From Chelonoidis abingdonii (Eukaryota; Chordata; Testudines; Testudinidae), in NCBI RefSeq assembly GCF_003597395.2, contig NC_133770.1, positions 206,725,102 through 206,789,101 of the forward strand: DNA of 64,000 bases, read 5' to 3'. Under the pieces are notes generated by a model. That model was given only the letters and a program-made list of their open reading frames with translations. It was not told the DNA's origin and did no database searches. The position numbers were made by a program, and so were the translations under genes. This document shows, one piece after another, positions 48,801 through 60,800 of the stretch (position 1 is the stretch's first letter; every line of letters starts with the position of its first letter).

Positions 48801-51800
48801 AATTCACTGCTACCAGGGATCAAGACAATATTATAGATGGCTTTTTTTTGTTTGTTTTGAAAGAAGTGGATAACTTTATCTCAGCCTGTATAGTCTAAGC
48901 ATTATTGAGAGCTTCCTTCAGAGCATAGACTTATGATAGGGGTCAGAGAGGAATCTTCTCTATCCCTCTCCCTCATGCAAAATCTTGTCCAATTGTGGCT
49001 TTCTTTTTCTTTTGAGGAATTTTAGTAGTGGCTATTGACTAGCATTCTGAAATAGGTAGACCAGCGGCTTGCCCTAAAATTGCAAAGCCTATGAACTTGG
49101 AAACTTGGTGTAGTTATTTACATCTGTACTAAGTGAGTGTAAAATGCTACTAAATATAAATTTTAGATTTTGTTTGCACTGATGTAAATCGCGGTGGGAA
49201 ATGCTCAGTATTGGAGAATTGAGCCCTAAATACTCTAATTTAATGGTGCTTGAGTTCTTTGGAAACATGTCCACAAGTTAGCATTAATACTTTTTTTTTT
49301 TCTTCAATGTATATCATTTGTGAAAGTTATCTTAAACTCTGTGTTAAATTCAACTATACATGTGGCTAATAAATGGATGCTGTATATCCTTGAAAAGACA
49401 GTTTTAGTTAACATATTTTAGCTTAATGATAGTTACCATTTATCTCCTTATTCAGGATGAAGAGAAAAGCTGTCATAATGCATCTGTATCCCCCACCCCA
49501 TGTAGAATCTGTGATCCCGCATATCTTATTTTTGTCACTTGTCTCAGTGGGCAAGTATTTACTTATCTTTTTTTAATTTAGGTAAAATGTGCACAGTACT
49601 GGCCAACAGAAGAAGAGGAAGTCATGATGTTCAAGGAAACGGGATTTTGTGTGAGGCTAGTATCAGAGGATATAAAATCATATTATACAGTACACCTACT
49701 ACAATTAGAAAACATCAGTGTAAGCATTTTTCTCCATACATGTGTACATCATATTCATAGGATTAAATATGTAATAAGTATTGTTGGAAATATGTGTAGC
49801 TAACTACCATTTCATGCTTAAACTAATTTTTGCATAAAAGGTTCTAACATTTATTTTGCTTTTAATATGTGCAAAAGACACAATCATACAAGTCTATGAA
49901 TTAGTATGTGTGTGTAAATTAATAGGCCACTATTCAAAGTGCTAAGATCTTGAATCTTTTTAACTTTTCTAAATTGGAAAACAAAGTATCCCAACACCAT
50001 GTTTAATTTTAATTGGCAATGGCAGAGTAGTGGGGTTTTTAAGATTATAATTGTAACCTAGTTTGGTCAGTGGCATTGTGGGAGAGAAGCTGGCAGTATA
50101 GTCTATTTCTTCAGTGTCTTCGTTCTGCAAAATGTTTGCTTTTTTGGATATTGTTTGAATCTCTAATGCCATTAAAGAAGCTTTGACACAAGATATTTAG
50201 AAAGAAAGTGAATCTGAAACCTCCTCCATGAGCTTCTTCACATCAACATACTACAACTGGTCATAAAAGTGAGACAAAATAGAACTTTACACAGCTGTGT
50301 CCTTGTGACTTAGGTTCTCCCCACTCAGCTGTTCCCTTTTGGTTTTTTTCATATTAGTGGGAGAGGTGAAGAAGGGAGGAATGGTGCCTAAAAGGCTGGG
50401 GTTGAGAAAACAAAGCCCGCCAGTGCTTTTGTCAACTTGGGGCAGCAGTCTTCCCGAATACTACACAGTTATTTTGGGGCTTTTTTGTCTTTAGGGGCCT
50501 GGAATAGACAGTCCTCGTCTCTCTCTCTCCCCACTCCCAAGAGTTACTCCAGCTCTAATGCTTGCAGTAACTCCCATGAAGTATTTGGACTTGGGCTGAT
50601 ATTGTCCTAAGGTTCAGATAGCATGGAGTGCAGAAGTTATCAATTGCATAAGCTCTCCTATACCCCCAGTTTGCTTCACACTTCACTGTTGCTCATCATT
50701 TAAAGCTTTGGGTTTTTTAGTCCTCTGAAGCAGGCCCATATGTGCTCTAGATGGAGCCTTATATGTGAAGTTGGCTCATTTCAGAAGAGTGGAATAAGGT
50801 AATAAGGGACTGTTATTTAAATGCACTGGTCCTCTTATAAGCCTCCAGTGTATAAAATAACATTTTTAACAGAAATCGTGTGAACGTTTTACGAAACAGT
50901 ACTTAATTCACAAAAGAATTACATCTAACTGTTGAAATTATTACTTTCCCTCTCTAACCATCAAGCTTTTACATAGTGGCTATTAACCACTGATTGTATT
51001 TGATTTTACTTGTGATAAGTGTGCTATAAAAATTCTCAAGAATTCAGTATTCCAGTTTAGTCCTAAATGCGTGACGCTCACCTGGATCTTTTGTAGCTTA
51101 TTCTAAATTTTATGCAGTTAGTTGATTGATAACATACCAAGTACATTTATTGAGAAATGTGTAAACTTTAGATCTGGAGCAAAAGAAGATCAAGAATACA
51201 TCTTTATCTGAAGAGCTAATATACCTTGACGTTTCCATAAGATCTGGGAAAACTAGGATTACTGAACTTGTAAAATCTTTTCAGACTCTTCAACAGTACA
51301 TTGCTTATGGTGCAACAGCAAATCTCTGCAGTGTATCACCAAAATATGAGTGAAGAATTCTAAAAAGAGGGATATTTTACAGCAGGGGTCCCCAGTGCGG
51401 TGCCCGCAGGCGCCATGGCGCCCGCGGGGGCATCTAAATGCGCCCACGTCCTGGCTGGCGATGGAGCATCTGCTGAAATGCCACCAAATTTCAGCGGCGT
51501 TTTGGCGGCAACGCCTCTCAATGACGTCTCTTGTTGGCGGCAAGTGGCGTCATCGAGAGGCGTTGCCGCCGAAATGCCACAGAAATTCAACAGCATTTCA
51601 GCGGATGCTCTGCTGCCATGGTCCTTCGTCTGGTGCCCGCCAGATGAAAATGTTGGGGACCACTATTTTACAGTGTTACTGAAAAAATTAAAACTTCTGG
51701 ATATACTTGTTTTTTTTGGTTGAAAAGTGATTATCAGAAATGCATTTATCTGCAAAGTAGTATAAGGCATGGTATTTGACACCTTAATTGGTTTCTGTTC

Positions 51801-54800
51801 TGTTTCATGCAAATGTTTATAGTTGCCTTTGTGGTCAGTGTCATAGAGTATATGATTTTTGGAGAAGGGGAAGAGTGTTTGGAAAGATCCCAATGAAGAG
51901 TTAAATAAAATAATGCACCATGCATTGCAGATAATGTTACGCAATTTCCTCATTTTTTTGCTTACGCATGCTCCTTTTCAGACTATGCAAATCTGATTCT
52001 TCCTTTTCACAAGGACTTCACTAGTGTGTCCTCCATTCTCCTCTCCCGTTTTTCTTAATTTATAGATAAGGTTCCATGTTTGTCAGGGAGGTCGTGGATT
52101 TCTGCAGCAGCTGGTGTGACTTATCCCGTGGCTGCCTGAGCAGCTGGCCCGGGACAGCGGCATTTGGAGCAGCTGTGCAGCCAGCCACTCGCATGGCCCC
52201 AGAGCCAGCTGCGCTGACTGCCATTCTGGCGGCCCCGGGCAGCAGCCGATGCACCAGGCCCCAGGGATCCCATCTGAGCAGCAGTTCTGGGGTGGCAGGA
52301 GCAGCCACATTTCAGGGGCTTTTGGCAGTGATCTCAGGGTGGCCAGAGCAGTAGCTGGTCCCAGGCAGTCCCCTCCTCCCCCCCACAGCCAGAGCAGTCG
52401 CTGGCACCCATAGTTTCCCTTCTCTCCCCCAATCCCCGCCAGTGGCTGGAACGGCAGCAGGCCCCCTTCTCTCCCCCTACCCCCAGCTGGTGCCTCTCAG
52501 GCCTCTTCCCCCACTCCCCCCCTCAGCTGGTGCCATGCATCCAGTTCCTCGCTGCTCCCCTTGCCCCTCCGCTCCCCCGATTCAGTCAGGGGTATTTACG
52601 GTATAGGTCATGGAGAGGTCACAGGACATGATTTTTGTTTTTGTTTTTTTTTGCCAGGGACCTGTCTGTGACTTTTACTAAAAATACCCATGATTAAATC
52701 TTAGTCTTAGTTCTAGATAGTGCTTGTACTACCATCTCTACTAAAGTTGACTGATGCATTCCATTATAAGATCCTGTTTCCAGTTGCTTATAACTTAGCC
52801 AAAACTTAACTGTCTGAGCTGAAATTTTCCACACTGGCTGTCGTCTGCCTCAGGCTGAATTGTTTTGAAAATGTTAGCAAAAACAGTTCAGCTGTTTCCA
52901 AGAATTAAATTAAATTATGGGGAAATGTTCATAAATGTTTCATTGAGAAGCTCTAGCACCTCCATACTTCGAAGAAAAGGCTTGAAACATTGTGGGGTGG
53001 CATTTGTCACAGACATTGATCCTTCATTGATCCTGTGAAAAGCCACCCAAATTTGGCCAAGTTACAAGTCTTTGAGAAATTTATTTGCATGTGCAAAGCA
53101 GAGATGTGTTAGAGCACTTTTGGAAGTGGTGTGCCGAGTCTTCATTTATTCACTCTAATTTAAGGTTTTGCGTGCCAGTAATACATTTTAATGTTTTTAG
53201 AAGGTCTCTTTCTTTAAGTCTATAATATATAACTAAACTATTGTTGTATGTAAAGTAAATATGGTTTTTAAAATGTGTAAGAAGCTTCATTTAAAATTAA
53301 ATTTAAAATGCAGAACCCCCCGGACCGGTGGCCAGGACCCGGGCAGTGTGAGTGCCACTGAAAATCAGCTGGCGTGCTGCCTTTGGCACATGTGCCATAG
53401 GTTGTCTACCCCGTGTTAGAGTGACAGCTAAATTCGTAAGAGTCCATCTGCACTGAATATGCTCTTGCAACTGTTCTTCCTGGCTGCTGTAGACAGTTAT
53501 GACACTGGGCAACAGAACTGAGAACAAGAAGACTCTCCTGTGTTCTCCCTACTTGCACCCAGGCAGTGTGGAAAATGGTACAGCCTGACTCAAGTGCAGA
53601 GGATACAAATGCTGAGGATGATTTTTTCAAAATGCAAAAATGAGGCACATGCAGGAATCCTGTCTCTCTGTGCCCCATCCTTGCTCCTGTTTCCCCTGAG
53701 GCCTGCCCAAGCCAGAAGCCAGAGCTGGGCAGTGGTAAGAGCTGCCCAAGGAGCCTGGGCTGCTCTGGGGATCCCTAAACCCTCCACTTGCCCTGGGCCA
53801 GGGACATGAGCTCCCCAAGAGCAGCCCATGGCCCCACACATCCCCAGGCATGCTGTCCAGGGCAGCTGGAGGGTCAGGCTCCCCCCAGTGGCCTAGGCTC
53901 TGTGGGCTGCTCTTACTACTGCCCTGCTTTGACTTCTGGCCTGGCCAGGGGCAGGGTCTTGGGGGGGGGGGGAGGAGTAGGAGTAGGGGGCAGAGCTTCA
54001 TGATGGCTGAGGGGGAGAAGTGGGGGCTAAGGCCCACCTCAGCCCCCCCCCCGGAAGAGGCTGATGCTGGGAATCTAGGACAAATCCTGCCCTGGAGTCA
54101 TTCAGCCTGGGACCAGGACTCGAAATTAATTAATGGAGATATCCTATCTCCTAGAACTGGAAGGGACCTTGAAAGGTCATCAAGTCCAGCCCCCTGCCTC
54201 CACTAGCAGGACCAAGTACTGATTTTTGCCTCAGATCCTGAGGTGGCCCCCTCAAGGATTGAACTCACAACCCTTGGTTTAGCAGGCCAATGCTCAAACC
54301 ACTGAGCTATCCCTCCCCCCATTTTGGGATTGTCCTGCCCAATTAGGGACAAGTGGTCACCCTAGATCAATGGTTTTCAGATTGCAGGTCGCAACTCAGT
54401 ATTGGGTCGTGGCGGCTCTGGTCAGCACCGCCAATCAGGCTGTTAAAAGTCCCATCGGCAGTGCTCCCCAGTTCTGAAGGCAGCGTCGCTGCCAGAAGCA
54501 GTGCAGGAGTAAGGGTAGCAGTACTGCAGCCTCCCCTACAATAACCTTGCAACCCACTCGCCCCTCCCCTCCCACACACCCCCACAACTCCTTTTTGGGT
54601 CAGGACCCCTACAACTACAACACCATGAAATTTCAAATTTAAGTAGCTGAAAACATGAATTTTATGATTGTTTAATTCCTATGACTGAAATTCACCAAAA
54701 TGGATTGTGAATTTGGCAGGACCCTAGGTATAAGGCCAGAGCATGGTATCCACTGGAAGGGAGATAAGGCTAGATCCCTGGTGGTTAGATTTATGGAGCC

Positions 54801-57800
54801 ATAAAAGCAGCCCTTTTTATTTAGTATTCTTTAAGCAGTACAAGGAAAAGAGTACATGTCTTCAAAGCAGTCCATGAGTGTGATGTTACCTGCTTGTGCA
54901 CATAAAGAGAAAGTAGAGATGGAATTTCTACAATACTGCTGGTGGGGGCGGGCAATTGACATGGCATATTAACCATCGGTTGCTTAAAAATATATTTTAC
55001 TAGTATACTGATGTCCTGTAGCACTCTTTCAAGAAAGCATCTGAGGAATGAGTATTTACAAGTAACTCAGGACTTAAGAGAAGGTCTTTGTTTTGATGCA
55101 CTTATCTTTGTGTAACTTTTCTCTGTAGTTTCTTGGTCTCTTCTCTGCAGTTTCTTTCCTCTTGGTAAAGCTAGGAAGGCTTTTCACTGAAATGCTATTT
55201 AACAAAGACTTTGAAAAAAAGGTAACATGATTATTCTCTCCACCTCAAATAGAGACTTAAAAAATATTTAAACCCCGAAGGAAACTTCTTTAAACCCTTC
55301 TGTACTATTGTGTATGTAATAGAATCATGGGACTGAAAGGGAACTTGAGAGGTCATCTAGTCCAGTCCCCTGCCTCATGGCAGGACTAAGTTGTTAAATA
55401 GGTGTTTGTCTAACCTGCTCTTAAATCTCCAATGATGGAGATTCCACAACCTCCCTAGACAATTTACTCCAGTGCTTAACCACCCTGACAGGTAAGAAGT
55501 TTTTCCTAATGTCCAACCTAAACCTTCCTTGCTGCAATTTAAGCCCATTGCTTCTTGTCCTGTCCTTGGAGGGTAAGAAGAACATTTCGTCTCGCTCCTC
55601 CTTGTGACAACCTTTTACGTACTTGAAAACTGTTATCATGTCCCACCTCAGTCTTCTCTTTTCCAGACTAAACAAATCCAGTTTTTTCGATCTTCCCTCA
55701 TAGGTCATTTTCTAGACCTTGAATCATTTTTGTTGCTCTTCTGTGGATTTTCTCCAGTATGTCCACATCCTTCCTGAAATGTGGTGCCAAGAACTGTACA
55801 CAATACTCCAGTTGAAGCCTAATCAGTGCAGAGTAGAGCAGAAGAATACCTCTCGTGTCTTGTTTACAACACTCCTGCTAATACATCCCAAAATGGTGTT
55901 GGCTGTCACAAAAAAAGCGTTACACTGTTGACTGGTATTTAGCTTGTAGTCCATGGTGACCCCAAGATCCCTTTCTGCGGTACTCCTTCCTAGGCAGTCA
56001 TTTCCCATTTTGTGTGCGTGCAACTGATTGTTCCTTCCTAAGTGGAGTACTTTGCATTTGTCCTTATTGAATTTCATCCTATTTACTTCAGACCATTTCT
56101 CCAGTTTGTCCAGATCATTTTGAGTTTTAATCCTATCCTCCAAAGCACTTGCAACCCCTCCCAGCTTGGTAGCGCGTCCTCAAACTTTATAAGTGTACTC
56201 TCTATGCCATTATCTAAATCACTGATGAAGATACTGAACAGAACCGGACCCAGAACTGATCCTTGCGGTACCTCATTCATTATGTCCTTCCAGCGTGACT
56301 GAACTGTTGATAACTAGTCTCTGGGAACGGTTTTCCAACCGGTTTTGCACCCACCTTATAATAGCTCCATCTAGGTTGCCTTTCCTTAGTTTATTTGTTA
56401 GAAGGGCATGTGAGACAATATCAAAAGCCTTACTAAAGTCAAGATATAGGATGTCTGCTGCTTCCTCCCTGTCTACAAGGCTACCCTGTCAGAGAAAGCT
56501 ATCAGTTTGGTTTGACATAATTTGCTCTTGACAAATCCATGCTGACTGTTACTTACCACCTAATTATCTTCTAGATAGTTGCAAATTGATTGCTTATTTA
56601 TTTGCTCCATTATCTTTCAGGGTCAAGAAGTTAAGCTGACTGGTCTGGGTTGTCCTTATTTCCCTTTTTATAGATTGGCACTATATTTGCCCTTTTCCAG
56701 TCCCCTGGAATTTCTCCCATCTTCCATGACTTTCCAAAGATAATAGCTAATGGGCCAGATATCCCCTCAGTCAGCTCCTTGAGTATTCATCAGGCCTGGT
56801 GACTTACAGACATCTAATTTGTCTAAGTCATTCTTAACTTATTCTTTCTCTATTTTAGTCTCTTTTTGATTCTATCTCATTTTCACTGGTATTCGCTATG
56901 TTAGATTTCCAATCACCATCAACCTTTGTGTTGAAAACCAAAACAAAAGTCATTAAGCACCTCTGCTATTTCCACATTTTCTATCCCCCCTCGTCCTCCT
57001 CTGAATAATGGGCCTATCTATCTTTGGTCTTCCTCTTGCTTCTAATGTATTTGTAGAATGTTTTTTCTTGTTACCCTTTATGTCTCTAGCTAGCTTGATC
57101 TCGTTTTGTGCCTTGGCCTTTCTGATTTTGTCCCTACAAACTTGTGTTGTTTGTTTATATTCATCCTTTGTAATTTGACCTAGCTTCCACTTTGTGTAGG
57201 CCTCTTTTTTGTTTTGTTTTGTTTTTTTTGTTTGTTTTTTTTTGTTTTTTTAGATGATTGAAGATCTACTGGTTAAGCCAGGTTGGTCTCTTGCCATACT
57301 TCCTATTTTTCCTACGTGGTGGGATAATTTGCTCATGTGGCTTTTAATGTCTCTCTAAAAAATTGCCAACTGTCTTCAATTGTTTTTCCCCTTAGACTTG
57401 CGTCCCATGGGATCTTACCTACCAACTCCCTGAGTTTGCTGAAGTCTGCCTCCTTGAAATCCATTCTTTATTTTGCTGTCCTCCCTCCTACCATTCCTTA
57501 GAATCATGAGGACGAATTGAAGAGATGAGTTTAAACCTTGTGTGTAAATATATTGGCTGGCTGATTGCATGATGAACTGTTTTTTGTTTGTTGGTTTTAT
57601 GAATTGTAGAGTAGAGATGTACCTCTTAATCAGATAGAAAACTTACAGGATTGGCAGTATTTCTGTGCAGTCATCTGTTGACGCTGATGAGGAATCTTAA
57701 ACTCTCTGCAGATTAGAAACTGGATTATAAAATACAGTGTTTTCCTTGACTAGATCTCTGCCCTCCCATACATAGTAACGTATAACACAAGATGATTGTG

Positions 57801-60800
57801 AACAGGTTAGGTGAGAACAAGTGTGCATCTTACATAGTCTTGAAGTTTGGGGTTGGAAAGTGATGAGGACTGTATTTGAGCCAGTTTTGCCTTGCATGAA
57901 ACTGTTGTGACAAAGAGAGGTCATTCAACAGGTTGTACAGTCAAGCTATCTAGAGGAAGTATTTAAAAACTGAGCCAGAGTCAAAAGGATCCTGGATCAC
58001 TTACCACTCTAAGGAGAATTTTTGGATGAACTATAAATCCACTTTACCTTTGGGGATTTTGGAGGATAGCTCAGCACAATCTATATAACCTCAGAATAGA
58101 AACTGGAGCATTAATGTTGCTCTGATGGACTGTTAAAATCATATAAAGATTAAGAACTGGGCGAAGAGGAAGCTTAATACCTCACCCAGATTTTGGCGGC
58201 ATGCACAGAAGCAAACAATAATAGCCAGGGCATAGCCTCATTTGATAAGCTGTTACCTGAAGCTAAGGGATATACCCTGATTCTAGGAAAGAGGTTGGTA
58301 GAAATGAAAAGACTAGAAGACAACAACTAGGTCTCACAGCTGATGTGGAATGCTACACCAGCATACTAATAAGAGGTAATAATTAAACTCAAAATGTGTT
58401 ATCTTTTCTCCAAGTATCCAGTGGTTACCCTCAAATGTTTTCCTGGGTAGCTAAAACAATTTCTAATTGTGAAATAGAAATGTGCAAATGTCTTGTTTTG
58501 AGTGACTCTTGTCAATTTGTGTGTGGGTGTGTATGTATAATATAAAAATAAGAAATCAACAGGAAAAACAATTGCTTTGCTTCTCCTTGGACATCGTGTA
58601 AATACAAAATACTGGGGATAATTCACCGGTAAAAGTGCTTGCTTTAAAAAAAAAAAATAAGTACAACCAGTATTAAGCCTTTGCCTTAGACAAATATGGA
58701 TAAAGAAAATCTCACTATATTCCTATAAAAGGAAAACCTATTTCAGGTTTCAAAAATGTAGTCCTATGTGGCAGATATTTACTTAATGCAAACTTTGATT
58801 GTTTGCCTCAAAAAGGGCTTCTTGTGAAGGAATCTAAGTCCTCTAACCTGCAGTTTTGTTGCTCACTGGTGATTTAAGTGGGGGTATTGGATTATAGTTC
58901 TGCTCTGAAAAGTGGCAGTATAAAAATGGCACCTTACTCAGTAGATATACTCGGTGTGTGCTGAAAATCAAATCTGTTTGAACAAAGACTAATTTTTACT
59001 ACTCTGTATTCCTTTTGGTACAGCAAAGCCAATACAAGTTCGGGAGAAGGAGCTGGAGCTTGTGTTGGCTTTGCTGTACCGATAGAATAAATAGAAAATT
59101 CCTAACTTGTGCATCAAGAGAATATATGTGAATGTATAAATTGTTTAGTAACAAATTACAAAGAATCAGATTCTGTTGTCCCCTTCAATGTGTATTACAA
59201 GATGATTGAGTTGCACTTCTATAGTACTTTGCATGCTGAATGTACACATTCTTCTGCAGAACTTGAGAGTGCTCAGAACCTTGCTGCATTTGGCCCTCAA
59301 TGAGGGGAAAAGCAAAAGCTGTAACTGTGGAAGAACTTGTTTCCAGAACAAATGTTGTTGTGACACAATAAACATGAACTGAATAATGTTGTTTCAAGTC
59401 ACTTTGAGTAAATCTGCACTTCATAAAAACTTGCAATGGACTGACCAGGAGAGGAGCTCTCTAGTATCCTGCAAAATGGAAACTATTTATTTTGTCATTG
59501 ACCTAAAGAAAAATACTTCAGCTTTAATGGAATCTTATTAAATCTTTTTAACTATTCACTTTATGTATAGAGCTCTAGCTGTCGTTGTAAGAAAACAGAG
59601 AAATAAGATGGTAAGATTGGGGAAGTTTAGAGAGAAGTATTGGAAAAACGGATGCCTGGTACTGAGATTGATTTCTTGAGATTCCAAAATCCTAAATATC
59701 CATAACTAAACCACCTCAAAGTAAACAAACCCTGTAGCTTGAACAGCTGGGTCTTAGTGAGTCTAGTGGACATGTGGTCAGAGCTGGTTCCTGAAGCTCT
59801 CTGGGGTTAATGCAGTTGGGAGGTGTTGGCATAGAGCATTTCCAAGGAAGGAGGAAAACGTTGCATAATCCCAATAGCCTTTCCATCCAGTTATATATGG
59901 AACAAGGTTGACTGTTTCCACCAGAAGTGATGTCTAGGGTTTTCTGACATATGGACCTCTTTAAACCCTGCCTACAGTAGGACTTTCTCATAAAATTTCC
60001 CACTGTTGCCACCGTCAGTGGCAGTGCTAGTGTAGACAAGGTTCCAGCAGCTACTGGCAATGTAAGCACAGTGTTGCCCACCTCTGCTCAGAGCAGGGAT
60101 AAACAACATGCAGCTTAAAATGTTGGCAGTCTGCTGGAGTCAGCCCCGTCCATACTAGTGCTCTCACTGTTGGCATCAGTTGAGCTGCACTAGTAGTAGT
60201 TAGAGGGAAATTTTAGGGGGAAAGTACTAATGTTAGAATTTTAGTAATGTTAAGGTGTGGGGGAATGGGATCCCAGTAGATATCTTACTATGGCTTTTAA
60301 AATGAAAAACAAAATATAACTGAGGTGTCGGTCACAAATAGCGACCTGGTGCTTGAAGAAGTGTTATAGTGCCAAATTTTTATTGGGAACAGTCTAAGGG
60401 TGCAAATTTTAAGCAAGCAGTTTGTGTCAACCTGACCACGAGGTTTAAAATATTGAGTATCTCTTGGCCTAGACTAATGGACGTGTCTCAAAAAAATAAT
60501 TATCCAAAAGCAGAGGTACCCTTTTTGTTCATTTTTTTTTTGTAATATTTTTCATTTTTAGAGTGGTGAGTCCAGGATGATATCTCATTATCATTATACT
60601 ACGTGGCCAGATTTTGGAGTCCCTGAGTCCCCAGCTTCATTCCTCAACTTCTTGTTTAAAGTCAGAGAATCTGGTTCGCTGAGTCCTGAACATGGACCTG
60701 CTGTAATTCACTGTAGTGCAGGGATAGGACGCTCTGGCACGTTTTCGTTAGTAGATACTTGTCTTGTCCTGGTAAGTGTTTCTGTGGTGGCTTTTGGGTT

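Noticed and set aside
57205..57252. T/G-rich tract as a regulatory or polyadenylation site
   Set aside because: It is low-complexity sequence within an antisense CR1 copy.
59017..59080. Calling the hairpin a microRNA gene
   Set aside because: No conservation or expression evidence is available and a MITE origin explains the palindrome.
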